Notes: generated from the sequence alone by a model not told the origin. A stretch of 64,000 nt of DNA from Acinetobacter sp. MB5 (GCF_003261585.1 NZ_POVU01000015.1:1-64000), one strand, 5' to 3'; counted from the stretch's first letter, positions 1 to 9,198 are shown. A program made the numbers and translations.

Positions 1-33
1 GGCCGGTATTCTAACCAACTGAACTACCGCTGC
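1..33 (-). tRNA. tRNA-Asp, partial (5' part only)
   Basis: These 33 bases are identical to the 5' part of the complete tRNA-Asp at 81-157 (acceptor 5' strand, D arm and start of the anticodon stem). The anticodon itself lies beyond the window edge, so the Asp identity rests on this identity. It is the distal copy of a tandem Asp pair in a leftward tRNA cluster. Confidence 0.85.
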
Positions 34-80
34 ACTTACGCATATCGCATTTGGGTACAAACAATAATTAAGATCTGAAG

Positions 81-157
81 TGGCGCAGCGGACGGGGCTC
101 GAACCCGCGACCCCCGGCGTGACAGGCCGGTATTCTAACCAACTGAACTACCGCTGC
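81..157 (-). tRNA. tRNA-Asp (GTC)
   Basis: Read on the minus strand, the 77-nt gene starts with the acceptor strand GCAGCGG, pairs with CCGCTGC near the 3' end, and has the T-arm motif GGTTCGAGCCC. The anticodon is GTC and the 3' CCA is encoded at 81-83. It is the second gene of a Val-Asp-Asp cluster read leftward, 23 bases from tRNA-Val. Confidence 0.97.
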
Positions 158-180
158 ACTGAGATCTTAACGTAAAGGCT

Positions 181-256
181 TGGTGGGCGCTGACGGGATC
201 GAACCGCCGACATTCTGCTTGTAAGGCAGACGCTCTACCAACTGAGCTAAGCGCCC
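181..256 (-). tRNA. tRNA-Val (TAC)
   Basis: A 76-nt cloverleaf on the minus strand. The acceptor GGGCGCT pairs with AGCGCCC, the anticodon is TAC, the T-arm motif is GGTTCGATCCC, and CCA is encoded at 181-183. It is the first gene behind a strong promoter at 284-311 and is probably co-transcribed with the downstream tRNA-Asp copies. Confidence 0.97.
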
Positions 257-283
257 TTAACGTCTTTATCGTTTGTGAGGTGC

Positions 284-311
284 ATTATAGAGAATCTTCA
301 TCTAGTGTCAA
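284..311 (-). promoter_or_regulatory. Sigma-70 promoter of the tRNA-Val/Asp cluster
   Basis: On the minus strand a perfect -35 TTGACA (306-311) and a perfect -10 TATAAT (284-289) are separated by 16 bases. The bases after the -10 (GCACCTC) are GC-rich, the discriminator type common at stable-RNA promoters under stringent control. It lies about 30 bases upstream of tRNA-Val. Confidence 0.85.
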
Positions 312-415
312 ACGCTTTTCGATGCATTTCGCACTTTTTGTATCTGAATGATTAAAAAATAAGTTATTTTTCGTAAAATCAGGCAAATTCGAATAAATTC
401 TATGCATCTATATTG

Positions 416-949
416 TTAAATTTTAAGGGAATCATAAATTTGTTGATCAAGTTGATGTTCTGATAAATACACCAGAGCTCCCTCATCCAGCAGATCAAAC
501 ACCTCCACGACATCCTGATTTCGCATCCGAATACAGCCATGTGATACCGCAACACCCATAGGCTGATCATCAGGAGTTCCATGAATATAGATATAACGGC
601 GATACGTATCACAGCCCTCACCCAGATTAAATCCAGCTTCTAAACCTTTAAGCCATAAAATTCGAGATAAAATCCAGTCACGCTGAGGAAACTGCTGTGC
701 ATATTCGGTTGAAAAAATCTCGCCCGTTGCTTGACGTGCAATAAAAACGCTATTAATCGGTAAATTATGTCCAATTTTTTCAGCAATTTGATGCCAACCA
801 CGAGGGGTTTTACCACTGTTTTCGGCTTCGCCAATACCATTTAAACCAGATGAAATTTGGTATTTCTTTTTATGTTTAGGCAAAACCAAAATTTGTGCTG
901 CGAGATCAATTAAAATATCGGCATCGTGTAATGCAGTAGGCAGTATCAT
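416..949 (-). CDS. elsL: YkuD-domain L,D-transpeptidase-fold protein, probably cytosolic L,D-carboxypeptidase (ElsL-like)
   Basis: The 177-aa protein carries the YkuD signature: a His-Gly near residues 123-124 and SHGCIRM with the catalytic Cys near residue 139. No signal peptide or membrane anchor precedes the domain, so it should act in the cytosol. In A. baumannii a YkuD protein without a signal sequence, ElsL, is described as an L,D-carboxypeptidase that trims recycled muropeptides; I assign the symbol by this architecture, not by alignment. I chose the ATG at 949 because it overlaps the stop of the upstream ybaN-like gene as TAATG, which implies translational coupling. A longer frame to 997 would overlap that gene by 49 bases. 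The alternative is an uncharacterised YkuD transpeptidase. Confidence 0.8.
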   Translation of the reverse strand: MILPTALHDADILIDLAAQILVLPKHKKKYQISSGLNGIGEAENSGKTPRGWHQIAEKIGHNLPINSVFIARQATGEIFSTEYAQQFPQRDWILSRILWLKGLEAGFNLGEGCDTYRRYIYIHGTPDDQPMGVAVSHGCIRMRNQDVVEVFDLLDEGALVYLSEHQLDQQIYDSLKI

Positions 950-1326
950 TATTTTCTCAGAGAATTTTCGGTGGGTTCGGGTCTTTGCCACAACCAAATC
1001 GCCACGATCAGCATAGTGACATCCGTAAATACTTTAACCAACAGCGGTGCTCTGGTAAATAACATGATAATACCACTCAGTAACATCATCCCCGATGCCC
1101 AATATTTCGCCTTACGTGGCACAGTCCCAAATTCACGCCAGTTTCGTAGAGTTGGGCCATATTTGGGGTGATTAAGTAGCCATGCATCCATTTGCGGCCA
1201 GCCTTTTGATGCAGCCCACGCAGCTAGAATCAAAAAAATCGTTGTGGGCATTCCTGGTAAAATGGCACCGATCATTGCCAATATGACAAAAATAATCACC
1301 AAAAAGCGCCAAAACAATGTTTTCAT
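949..1326 (-). CDS. ybaN: YbaN/DUF454-family inner membrane protein
   Basis: A 125-aa hydrophobic protein. It has an N-terminal membrane segment followed by a conserved-looking loop (LPGMPTT, residues about 25-31), a basic central loop, and two more hydrophobic segments at about 75-90 and 100-115. This matches the small DUF454 (YbaN) family of inner membrane proteins, whose biochemical role is unknown. Its stop codon overlaps the start of the YkuD gene, so the two form a translationally coupled pair. That arrangement suggests, but does not prove, a joint role in the cell envelope. Confidence 0.8.
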   Translation of the reverse strand: MKTLFWRFLVIIFVILAMIGAILPGMPTTIFLILAAWAASKGWPQMDAWLLNHPKYGPTLRNWREFGTVPRKAKYWASGMMLLSGIIMLFTRAPLLVKVFTDVTMLIVAIWLWQRPEPTENSLRK

Positions 1327-1391
1327 TCAACTACCCGCCTCCATGAACAATGGTAGTATAAAGTTTTCATTTGCCACTGGTGTAATTTTTA

Positions 1392-2294
1392 ATGCTTGAA
1401 TACACAGCATCTTTACAACAAGCACATTACTTTGAACCATGGCTCAATTTTGTTCACCCCTGCGTCAGGCAACTGGCTTTTGCTATTGCCAGTCCAAACC
1501 TGATTCAGCATTTACCTTCAGAGCTGCAAATTCAACATACATTTGAGTTCCATTCATCAGCACTCTGGCAAAAATATTACACACAATACCAAACTCGCTT
1601 AGAAGAATTAGACCAAAATCCTGATCCATTATTACAATTCCTCGCACAACTTAAAAGTACACGGCTCGGTTTACGTTTTGAAATGCTGCTCTGGTTCTGG
1701 TTACAAGATAATCCCCAGCAGCGCTATCATCCTTATGAGCTCTTAGGTCATAGCCTGCAACAAATTGATGGCGCAAGAACTTTGGGTGAGTTAGATTTTG
1801 TAGTGTTTAACCATCAGACTCAGCAAGTTGAACACTGGGAAGTTGCATTAAAGTACTATTTAGCTGAGTGTGATTATCGCTTGCCACACTGGTATGGCTT
1901 AAACCGTGATGATACTTTTCTAAAGAAATTAAATCACTTTACTCAACGTCAGTTCCAATTTGAACACGTCCTTGAAACAAACATTCAAAAAAAATTTGCC
2001 GTTCTAAAAGGTCAATTATTTCTTCCTGTAAAAACAATTCAGTCTGTAACAGCACCCACATGGATCAATCCTGCCCGACGCTTAGGATTATGGGGAAGTT
2101 TTATTCCTCAACAGCAGATCTATCGCCTTTCGCGGCATGAATGGATTTGCCCTGACCGACAACCTACATCATCTCCTGCACAGTGGTGGTGTAATGGCCT
2201 ATATTATGATACTCGCCAAAATCTATCCTATATGTACCGCCAACCAGCACTAATTGATTCAGTATACAAATGCTACAATTTGGTTACATTTTAA
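1392..2294 (+). CDS. DUF1853 family protein
   Basis: A 300-aa soluble protein rich in aromatic residues and Gln, without signal peptide or membrane segment. Residues about 100-165 contain the stretch LGLRFEMLLWFWLQ and, later, GELDFVV followed by HWEVALKYYL. That acidic-Asp then E-V-A-x-K spacing resembles PD-(D/E)xK nuclease-fold cores, and I recall the whole as DUF1853. The family has no established function. It is transcribed divergently from ybaN across a 65-base gap. The nuclease-like reading is inference from the D...ExxK spacing only. Confidence 0.7.
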   Translation: MLEYTASLQQAHYFEPWLNFVHPCVRQLAFAIASPNLIQHLPSELQIQHTFEFHSSALWQKYYTQYQTRLEELDQNPDPLLQFLAQLKSTRLGLRFEMLLWFWLQDNPQQRYHPYELLGHSLQQIDGARTLGELDFVVFNHQTQQVEHWEVALKYYLAECDYRLPHWYGLNRDDTFLKKLNHFTQRQFQFEHVLETNIQKKFAVLKGQLFLPVKTIQSVTAPTWINPARRLGLWGSFIPQQQIYRLSRHEWICPDRQPTSSPAQWWCNGLYYDTRQNLSYMYRQPALIDSVYKCYNLVTF

Positions 2295-2379
2295 ACAATA
2301 AACATCAATACTTTTTTTTATGAAGCTTGGTTATTCTTAATTGCACAGTAACAAAAAAATGACGTACTGGAGATTCTTA

Positions 2380-2520
2380 ATGAAAAAAATTCTATTTGTT
2401 TCTATTGCATTAGCTGTTGTTCTTACTGGTTGTAATACCATACGCGGCATGGGTCAGGATGTATCAACAGCAGGTCACGCTGTATCAGATACCGCAACAA
2501 AAACCCAAGATAAAATGTAA
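2380..2520 (+). CDS. Entericidin-like small lipoprotein
   Basis: A 46-aa protein: a lysine start, a hydrophobic signal segment, the lipobox LTGC with the lipidated Cys at residue 18, then a short polar tail. The tail has Gly-Gln-Asp and GHAVSDTA patterns like the EcnA/EcnB entericidin family. These peptides are envelope lipoproteins; in E. coli EcnB is linked to stationary-phase lysis. The ATG is preceded by GGAG seven bases upstream (2369-2372). A strong hairpin terminator follows at 2548-2577, so it is probably monocistronic. Confidence 0.88.
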   Translation: MKKILFVSIALAVVLTGCNTIRGMGQDVSTAGHAVSDTATKTQDKM

Positions 2521-2547
2521 TCAATTTAGTCTTCAAATCATTTCAAC

Positions 2548-2577
2548 AAAACCTTATCTTTGCGATAAGGTTTTTTT
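2548..2577 (+). terminator. Rho-independent terminator after the entericidin gene
   Basis: An 8-bp perfect stem, ACCTTATC (2551-2558) with GATAAGGT (2564-2571), has a 5-base loop and is followed by a T run. It separates the lipoprotein gene from dapE. Confidence 0.9.
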
Positions 2578-2637
2578 ATTTACGCGTTTCCCCTATCATA
2601 ATCAACAAATTTTTAGCCTGTTACTTTCGTGCTGCTT

Positions 2638-3771
2638 ATGTCTACCTCCGAAACTCTCGATCTTAGTTTACAACTCTTACGTCAACCCTCTGTTACCCCT
2701 GTTGATCATAATTGCCAAACCATTATGGCTGAACGGCTTGAAAAGGTTGGTTTCAATATTGAGCCAATGCGTTTTGGAGATGTTGACAATCTTTGGGCAC
2801 GTCGTGGCACAACAGAACCAGTATTCTGTTTTGCAGGACATACTGATGTTGTACCTACAGGAAATTTGGATGACTGGAAAACCCAGCCATTTCAACCTGA
2901 AATTAAAGATGGAAAACTTTACGGACGCGGTAGTGCAGACATGAAAACAGCTTTGGCTGCGATGGTGGTCGCAACTGAACGCTTTGTCAGCAAACATCCT
3001 GACCATAAAGGTTCAATTGCCTATTTGATTACCTCTGATGAAGAAGGCCCTGCAATTAATGGTACGGTGAAAGTCATTGAAACTTTAGAAGCACGCCAAG
3101 AAAAACTCAAATGGTGTCTGGTGGGTGAGCCATCAAGTACGCATCGCCTTGGAGACATCGTTAAAAATGGTCGTCGTGGCTCACTGAATGCCGTGCTCAC
3201 CATTCAAGGTAAACAAGGTCATGTTGCCTACCCTCACCTTGCCAATAATCCAATTCACCAAGCTTCTGCTGCCATCAATGAGCTATGCACGACTGTTTGG
3301 GATAATGGTAATGAATACTTCCCTGCCACTTCATTCCAGATTTCTAATATTCATGCGGGTACTGGTGCAACCAATGTAATTCCTGGCACATTGACTGTGA
3401 CCTTCAATTTCCGCTATTGCACTGAAGTCACTGCTGAACAGTTACAGGCGCGTGTAATTGAAATCCTCAATAAGCATGGTTTAACCTTTGATATTCAATG
3501 GACACTCTCAGGCCTACCATTCCTTACGCCTGTTGGCGAACTGGTTAAAGCCACTCAACATGCTATTCGGGACGTCTGTGGAATTGAAACAGAACTTTCA
3601 ACCAGCGGCGGTACATCAGATGGTCGTTTCATTGCCCCTACAGGTGCACAGGTTCTTGAACTAGGTGTTTTGAATGCCACGATTCATCAGGTGAATGAGC
3701 ATGTCAATGTCGATGAACTTGAACCTCTAGCACGCATCTATGAAGAAATTTTAGTGCAACTTCTTGCCTAA
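2638..3771 (+). CDS. dapE: Succinyl-diaminopimelate desuccinylase
   Basis: DapE hydrolyses N-succinyl-LL-diaminopimelate to LL-DAP in the lysine and peptidoglycan precursor pathway. The 377-aa product is the normal length for the M20 peptidase family. Visible metal ligands and catalytic residues are His68 and Asp70 in [11 protein letters not shown], Asp101 in GRGSADMKT, and Glu135/Glu136 in TSDEEGP. A C-terminal [11 protein letters not shown] supplies the last His. I prefer the ATG at 2638 to the GTG three codons earlier because it gives the N-terminus usual for the family; no strong ribosome site decides it. A bidirectional terminator follows. Confidence 0.97.
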   Translation: MSTSETLDLSLQLLRQPSVTPVDHNCQTIMAERLEKVGFNIEPMRFGDVDNLWARRGTTEPVFCFAGHTDVVPTGNLDDWKTQPFQPEIKDGKLYGRGSADMKTALAAMVVATERFVSKHPDHKGSIAYLITSDEEGPAINGTVKVIETLEARQEKLKWCLVGEPSSTHRLGDIVKNGRRGSLNAVLTIQGKQGHVAYPHLANNPIHQASAAINELCTTVWDNGNEYFPATSFQISNIHAGTGATNVIPGTLTVTFNFRYCTEVTAEQLQARVIEILNKHGLTFDIQWTLSGLPFLTPVGELVKATQHAIRDVCGIETELSTSGGTSDGRFIAPTGAQVLELGVLNATIHQVNEHVNVDELEPLARIYEEILVQLLA

Positions 3772-3783
3772 AAATCTGAACAT

Positions 3784-3814
3784 AAAAAAAAGCCTTCTTA
3801 ACGAAGGCTTTTTT
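3784..3814. terminator. Bidirectional terminator between dapE and the Pil-Chp operon
   Basis: The stem AGCCTTC (3791-3797) / GAAGGCT (3803-3809) is flanked by an A run on the left and a T run on the right. It can therefore stop both rightward dapE and leftward chpC-like transcripts. Confidence 0.9.
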
Positions 3815-3831
3815 GTTGAACTTAATGAAAC

Positions 3832-4281
3832 TTAAACCGCGATACCAATTTGGCGCTGAATTTCTACCAAATTTGGAATCTGATACTGCTTCCCTTCTGT
3901 TACCACATATTGAAACACTTTGGCATCATCAACAGGGCGTTCATCGTCAATAACCTCAGAGATACGTAAGCGTACGCCCTGTGGCATTTCACTACATAAC
4001 AGTACAAACCGTTGAGTGATTTCATCACCCTCGATCACCAATGCAATACCCTCTTTGGTATTTGGATTATTAATTGCATAAACCGGCAAATTAACATCAT
4101 GCCAAGAAAGTGTCTTGACTTGTGTATCACTGTTTTGGGCAGACAAAACAATATTCTGAGGAATCAGCATCGGCACTTGGTTGTAACACTCAATAATGTA
4201 CGCATCGATGAAACCTGTAGATACCGAAATTAAGTGTTGCAGCTCTTGCTGATCAATTGCATGTACGCGTTCAGTATTCAT
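3832..4281 (-). CDS. CheW-like protein at the end of the Pil-Chp operon (ChpC-like)
   Basis: A 149-aa soluble protein encoded 12 bases after chpA in the same direction. The N-terminal part (IPQNIVLSAQN...WHDVNLPVYAINN, about residues 40-75) resembles the beta-strand core of CheW domains, which dock receptors to the histidine kinase. In Pseudomonas the gene in this position is ChpC, a second CheW-like adaptor of the Pil-Chp system. I call it ChpC-like mainly from position and weak pattern similarity, so a divergent hypothetical remains possible. It contains no response-regulator or enzyme motif. Confidence 0.6.
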   Translation of the reverse strand: MNTERVHAIDQQELQHLISVSTGFIDAYIIECYNQVPMLIPQNIVLSAQNSDTQVKTLSWHDVNLPVYAINNPNTKEGIALVIEGDEITQRFVLLCSEMPQGVRLRISEVIDDERPVDDAKVFQYVVTEGKQYQIPNLVEIQRQIGIAV

Positions 4282-4293
4282 TTGCTATCCCTC

Positions 4294-7200
4294 TTAAGCT
4301 TCTGCCAAAACTTGCTCAATATGTTGTAGCAAATCTGCTTCTTGGAACGGTTTACCCATATAGTGTGTTACGCCCAAGCTAAATGCACGTTCACGGTGTT
4401 TCTCACCTGTACGTGATGTAATCATGATAATTGGCAAATCACGGTATACGGCATGGTGACGCAATGTATTGGTCACTTCAAAACCATCCATACGAGGCAT
4501 TTCAATATCGAGCAACATCACATCTGGTTTAATATGTTCGATTTGTTCAATCGCATCCACACCATCTTTCGCAGTAACAACATCATAACCATGACGTTCC
4601 AGCAAGCGAGAAGTTACTTTACGTACTGTCACCGAGTCATCGACAATCATGACTAATTGGCGAGCACGTACAGGTTTCACTGCTTCGCGGCGTTGTTCAG
4701 TCAATGCTTCTGTACGTTGTGTACTTTGAATACGTCGAGCAATATTATGACCATCAAGAATCAAACAAACCTGACCATCACCAAGAATAGTTGCTCCGCC
4801 AATTGCATCAATTTTTGATAATTGCTGCCCAATTGGTTTTACAACAATCTGTGCACGAGAACCAATTAACTGATCGACCAACAAGGCAATTGTTTGGTTA
4901 TTATGACCTTTGATCATTAATACAGGTAACGAATGTCCCACATTGCTTAGACGTGGTTGAGGTTGATGACCGACAAACTCGGAAACATAACGTAGTTTGT
5001 ATTTTTGACCATCAATACCAAAAACTTCTTCATCACTTGCAAAGTAATCAATCAAAGCTTGTGGTGAAATTCGGACAATACGCTCAATTTGTGTTAACGG
5101 AATTGCAAACTGTTGATCTGCAACTTTCACCATCAAGGCATCACTAACTGCTACTGTCGTTGGAACACGAATAACGAATGTTGTTCCTCGGCCTTGCTCC
5201 GATTGAATCGAAACGTGTCCACCCAGTGTTTTAATTTCACTTTGCACGACATCCAGACCAACACCACGACCAGAAATCTGAGTCACCGCTTTAGCAGTAG
5301 TAAACCCTGAATGGAAAATATATTGCAGAATTTCTTGCTGACTTAAGTTGTGATCTGGGCTAATCAAGCCTAACTGACGAGCTTTATGTTCGATCTTGCT
5401 CGGATCAATTCCTCGACCATCGTCTCGCACTTCTACAACAATGTCTGAACCTTGACGTGTCACTTCAATTTCAATATTACCCGCTTCTGGCTTACGCGCA
5501 GCGCGACGCTCTTCAGCAGACTCAATACCATGGTCAATTGCATTACGCATCATATGCTCTAATGGCGTAACCAATCGCTCCAAAATACTGCGGTCAAGCT
5601 CAACATCTTGATTGGTAAGATTCAAATTCACCGCACGATTCAAGGTCGATGATGTCTGACGAACCAAACGTTGCAAACGGCTAACAATACGTGAGAATGG
5701 AACAAGACGTACACGCATTAAACCATCTTGCATTTCCGCTTGAATACGAGATTGTTGTAATAACAGTGCTTCAGCATCACGAACTTTATCTGCCAAGGTG
5801 ACTTTAAAGTCAATTAAATCCGATGCAGATTCGGCTAACGATTTTGACAACTGGTTTAAAGATGAATATTGGTCCATCTCTAATGGGTCAAAATCGGTAT
5901 AGCGCGAATTTTCAATTCCGTGTTTAGCGATAATCTGACTTTCTAGCTCGCCTTCCATTCGACGCAACTGATCCGAAAGACGGAGAATTGCCAACTCCAT
6001 TTCATTCAGGGTGGTATTGAACTGGCTAATGCCCATTTCAATACGCGAACGGTTAATCGCATTCTCACCTGTCAAGTTGATCATTTGCTCAACCAGACCC
6101 GCGGAAATACGAATCATCTCATTGCTTTGATCAGCTGTATTTTCTGTATCCCACTCACCCAACATTGACGGTGGTTCTGTACCATCCCCTTCAACAAATG
6201 CAGAGAACTTGGCTTTCACAAAATCAAAATCATTTGCTACTTGCTGTGGCAACTGTGCAGACAAATCAATAAATTCAATCGCTGACAATTGTTGTTGCCA
6301 TTTTACGAAATCATCATATTGTCCACTTTGAATCGCTTGCTCTAACCATGACATGACATTGAGAAGCAAACTATCATAAACATTTGAACTGAACTGGCGT
6401 AATGCAAATTGTTCAAATGTGTTCTCAAGTGATGTTGCTATTTCAATCACAGGCCCAACGTTTGCCATACGCGCAGCACCTTTAATGGTGTGCGTATCAC
6501 GTTGTAATTGAAGTAACAAACTACGGTTAGTACGTTCATCAAACCAAGCTTGTAAAAGCTGGCGGATTCGCGGAATAAGCTCTTGAGTTTCTTCAACAAA
6601 ACTTTGTTGAATCATTTCACTCACTTCAGCAGAATCTGAACTTACAACCTCAGTTTCAATAACGGCTTGAACTGGTTCTATCTCTTGTTCAATTTGGGTT
6701 GGTTCAATGTTCTGCTCAATTTGAACAGATTGAGATTCACCTAGGACAAGCTCATGTAACACTTGTAAAGTTGTTATTGCAGGGTAGTCGATACCTTTCT
6801 GTTGAATAATTTCAACGCGTTCTGCAATTTGGTCTTGTGCTAAGCGTAATACGGCAAGTAAATACTCAGTTGGTTGCAATTGTTTATGAATAAGTTTTTC
6901 ATAAACAGTCTCCAACTCATGGGCAATTAAACCAATCTGAGTTGCCTGAATCATATTTGCACCACCTTTTAAGGTATGCAAATGACGCATCAAGACATTC
7001 AAATATTCAGGCTTATGATTTTCATGCAAATACGCATTGAAATCATGATCCAACTGAACTAGAAGGTCTTCCGCCTCTTCCAAGAAGATTCCATTAAGAT
7101 CAGCATCAGGCAATATAGTTGCTTCATCACTGTCTACTGCAAGATGATCACTGAATATACGCTGAGCGACGCGACTAATTGGATCACTCATACTCGTCAT

Positions 7201-9198
7201 TGGTGCTGTGACTGCTGGTTCAACCATTTCAGCAGTGACGAGATCAACAGGGACATTGACTTCAGTATTTGTTTCAGGAACTGTTACATCGCTACGTAAT
7301 AGTTCATCTAAAGTTTGTAATGTTGCTGTCGCAGCAAAATCGCTTTGAGACTCTCGTATAATATCAATACGATCAGCCATAGTATCAAGCACCAAACGCA
7401 ATACAGTCACCAGTTTCGGTGATGTCCGTAATTGCTGATTAATCAAGCGCTCAAAAATCGTTTCTAATTCATGTGCAATCAAGCCAATATTTTTGGCCTG
7501 AATCATATTTGCACCACCTTTTAGGGTATGCAAATATCGCATTAAATGATTCAATGCCTTAATGTGTTCAGGTTCCTGTTGATACACATTAAATGCATGG
7601 TCAATTTGTCCTAACAGGTCATCAGCTTCATCAAGAAAGACATCAACCAATTCCTGATCATCAAGTACGACGAGTTCACCTTGAGCCAAGGCTTGTTGAT
7701 CGAGTGCCAGATGTTGTACATAACGAGTAACATCAAAACCTGTTTCAGCAACAGCTGGTTGTTCTGACTCTTGTGATTGTTGCAACCAGTCAAGTAGATC
7801 ATTGAGTACATGCTCAGTTTGACTAGATAAATAAACTGTTTGCCCTGTCGCTAATAAGTCAAAATAATGGATGAGTTCTTGATGAGCATAATCAAACAGC
7901 TCAAATGTATAGTCAGAATCTAACAACCATGCTTTACCCAGAACAGTTTCATAACAAGCTTTTAATTTATCAGCGAGCTGATGAAGCCCTAGAGTCGAGA
8001 ATTTTTCAGTATGCTCACTTAAAACAGTAGACTCTTGAATTAAAGCTGCTAAATACGTTGTAGCATCATTTTGTATAGCTTTTTCAAAGTCATGCTCAGC
8101 ATCCAATAAATGATCAATATTCAATGCCATAATGTCATTGATTAGACCACTAATCGTTAATGCCTCTTTGCTATGTTGCTGAGTTTCTTCGTAGTCATAC
8201 CAGATTTGGTCAAAGACTTCTACAGCATGTAAACCCTGCTCTGTTGTATCTTGCTTAAGGTCTTCTAAATAAGAAGTAATAAACTGAGAGAAGCTTAAAA
8301 GTAGATCTGTTTCAGCATCCGACAAAGATTTTTCTTTTTGCAAATGCGCTTTTAAGGCATGTTCAACATTGGCACTAGCATGGAAAATCGGTTCAATATG
8401 CGCCATACCTGAACTACCTTTTAAGGTATGTAACGCACGAATTAATCCTTCTGTCTGTTTTGCTGTTGGTTCAAGAAATTTTAGATACTGATTGATTGTA
8501 TCTAGATGCTCCAAAGCCTCTTCTAAATAAATCGATAACGTTTCAGATAAGACAACAGTATCTTTCGCTGTTGTCATTTCTGATTGTTCAACTACTTCTT
8601 CAACAATTGGCTCTATAGCAGGTTCTGCTAATTCAATTGCAGCATCTAGGAATGCTGGTTGTTCAATATCAATAAACTCAAGTCCAGTAACATCTGACTC
8701 GCTATTTAAATTCGCTGTCGCAGTTAAAAGATCTTGCAAAGCAGCATCAAGCGGTTGCTGCTGTTGCAACAACTGACCCAATAAGACTAACGGACGCAAG
8801 TCCAACGTAAGTGCTTGCTGAGCTTGCAATAATGGATAAAGTTTATATTGGAAAACTCGAAAACACGCCAAAGTAAATTGCTGCATTTGAGCCGTGAGTT
8901 CAACTGTATTTGCCATAACCCTATTTAGCAAATCTTCAGCTGTCCAAGCCAATTCACCCGACTGATACGCCCCAACCATTCGTCCAGATCCTTTTAAAGT
9001 ATGGAAATGACGACGAATGTCTTTTAAATATTGTTCATTATTCGCATCTGTTAGCCATAAAGGAAATAGATGCTCAAATTCAGCCAAAATATCCTGAAGC
9101 TCTTCAACAAAGATATCTAAAATCTCAGCATCTTGTTCTAAATAGCCATCCTCAGGCAACGAGACCGTTGTTACCAAATTTTTTAGTATTTCTTTCAT
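4294..9198 (-). CDS. chpA: ChpA/PilL hybrid histidine kinase of the type IV pilus chemosensory system
   Basis: This 1634-aa CheA-type kinase controls pilus extension and retraction by phosphorylating PilG and PilH. Five Hpt domains are recognisable by their H-T-L/I-K-G motifs near residues 66, 257, 556, 739 and 901. The third and fourth are close repeats sharing LHTLKGGANMIQA and IGLIAHELET. Then come the dimerisation region, an ATPase domain (N box near 1218, DDGRGID, GRGVGLDVV), a CheW-like domain, and a C-terminal receiver with VDDS near 1518 and the acceptor Asp in LLDIEMPRMDG near 1562. P. aeruginosa ChpA has more Xpt domains in a longer protein. It lies in pilGHIJ-chpA order behind a 124-base gap that contains an imperfect hairpin. 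Confidence 0.95.
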   Translation of the reverse strand: MKEILKNLVTTVSLPEDGYLEQDAEILDIFVEELQDILAEFEHLFPLWLTDANNEQYLKDIRRHFHTLKGSGRMVGAYQSGELAWTAEDLLNRVMANTVELTAQMQQFTLACFRVFQYKLYPLLQAQQALTLDLRPLVLLGQLLQQQQPLDAALQDLLTATANLNSESDVTGLEFIDIEQPAFLDAAIELAEPAIEPIVEEVVEQSEMTTAKDTVVLSETLSIYLEEALEHLDTINQYLKFLEPTAKQTEGLIRALHTLKGSSGMAHIEPIFHASANVEHALKAHLQKEKSLSDAETDLLLSFSQFITSYLEDLKQDTTEQGLHAVEVFDQIWYDYEETQQHSKEALTISGLINDIMALNIDHLLDAEHDFEKAIQNDATTYLAALIQESTVLSEHTEKFSTLGLHQLADKLKACYETVLGKAWLLDSDYTFELFDYAHQELIHYFDLLATGQTVYLSSQTEHVLNDLLDWLQQSQESEQPAVAETGFDVTRYVQHLALDQQALAQGELVVLDDQELVDVFLDEADDLLGQIDHAFNVYQQEPEHIKALNHLMRYLHTLKGGANMIQAKNIGLIAHELETIFERLINQQLRTSPKLVTVLRLVLDTMADRIDIIRESQSDFAATATLQTLDELLRSDVTVPETNTEVNVPVDLVTAEMVEPAVTAPMTSMSDPISRVAQRIFSDHLAVDSDEATILPDADLNGIFLEEAEDLLVQLDHDFNAYLHENHKPEYLNVLMRHLHTLKGGANMIQATQIGLIAHELETVYEKLIHKQLQPTEYLLAVLRLAQDQIAERVEIIQQKGIDYPAITTLQVLHELVLGESQSVQIEQNIEPTQIEQEIEPVQAVIETEVVSSDSAEVSEMIQQSFVEETQELIPRIRQLLQAWFDERTNRSLLLQLQRDTHTIKGAARMANVGPVIEIATSLENTFEQFALRQFSSNVYDSLLLNVMSWLEQAIQSGQYDDFVKWQQQLSAIEFIDLSAQLPQQVANDFDFVKAKFSAFVEGDGTEPPSMLGEWDTENTADQSNEMIRISAGLVEQMINLTGENAINRSRIEMGISQFNTTLNEMELAILRLSDQLRRMEGELESQIIAKHGIENSRYTDFDPLEMDQYSSLNQLSKSLAESASDLIDFKVTLADKVRDAEALLLQQSRIQAEMQDGLMRVRLVPFSRIVSRLQRLVRQTSSTLNRAVNLNLTNQDVELDRSILERLVTPLEHMMRNAIDHGIESAEERRAARKPEAGNIEIEVTRQGSDIVVEVRDDGRGIDPSKIEHKARQLGLISPDHNLSQQEILQYIFHSGFTTAKAVTQISGRGVGLDVVQSEIKTLGGHVSIQSEQGRGTTFVIRVPTTVAVSDALMVKVADQQFAIPLTQIERIVRISPQALIDYFASDEEVFGIDGQKYKLRYVSEFVGHQPQPRLSNVGHSLPVLMIKGHNNQTIALLVDQLIGSRAQIVVKPIGQQLSKIDAIGGATILGDGQVCLILDGHNIARRIQSTQRTEALTEQRREAVKPVRARQLVMIVDDSVTVRKVTSRLLERHGYDVVTAKDGVDAIEQIEHIKPDVMLLDIEMPRMDGFEVTNTLRHHAVYRDLPIIMITSRTGEKHRERAFSLGVTHYMGKPFQEADLLQHIEQVLAEA

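Noticed and set aside
2417..2944. A 175-codon open frame overlapping the entericidin and dapE genes
   Set aside because: It overlaps two well-supported genes in another frame, contains the terminator at 2548-2577 and looks like no protein family.
7350..7810. Repeated segments around 6800-7600 as a DNA repeat or mobile element
   Set aside because: The similarity is at protein level and explained by duplicated Hpt domains inside chpA.
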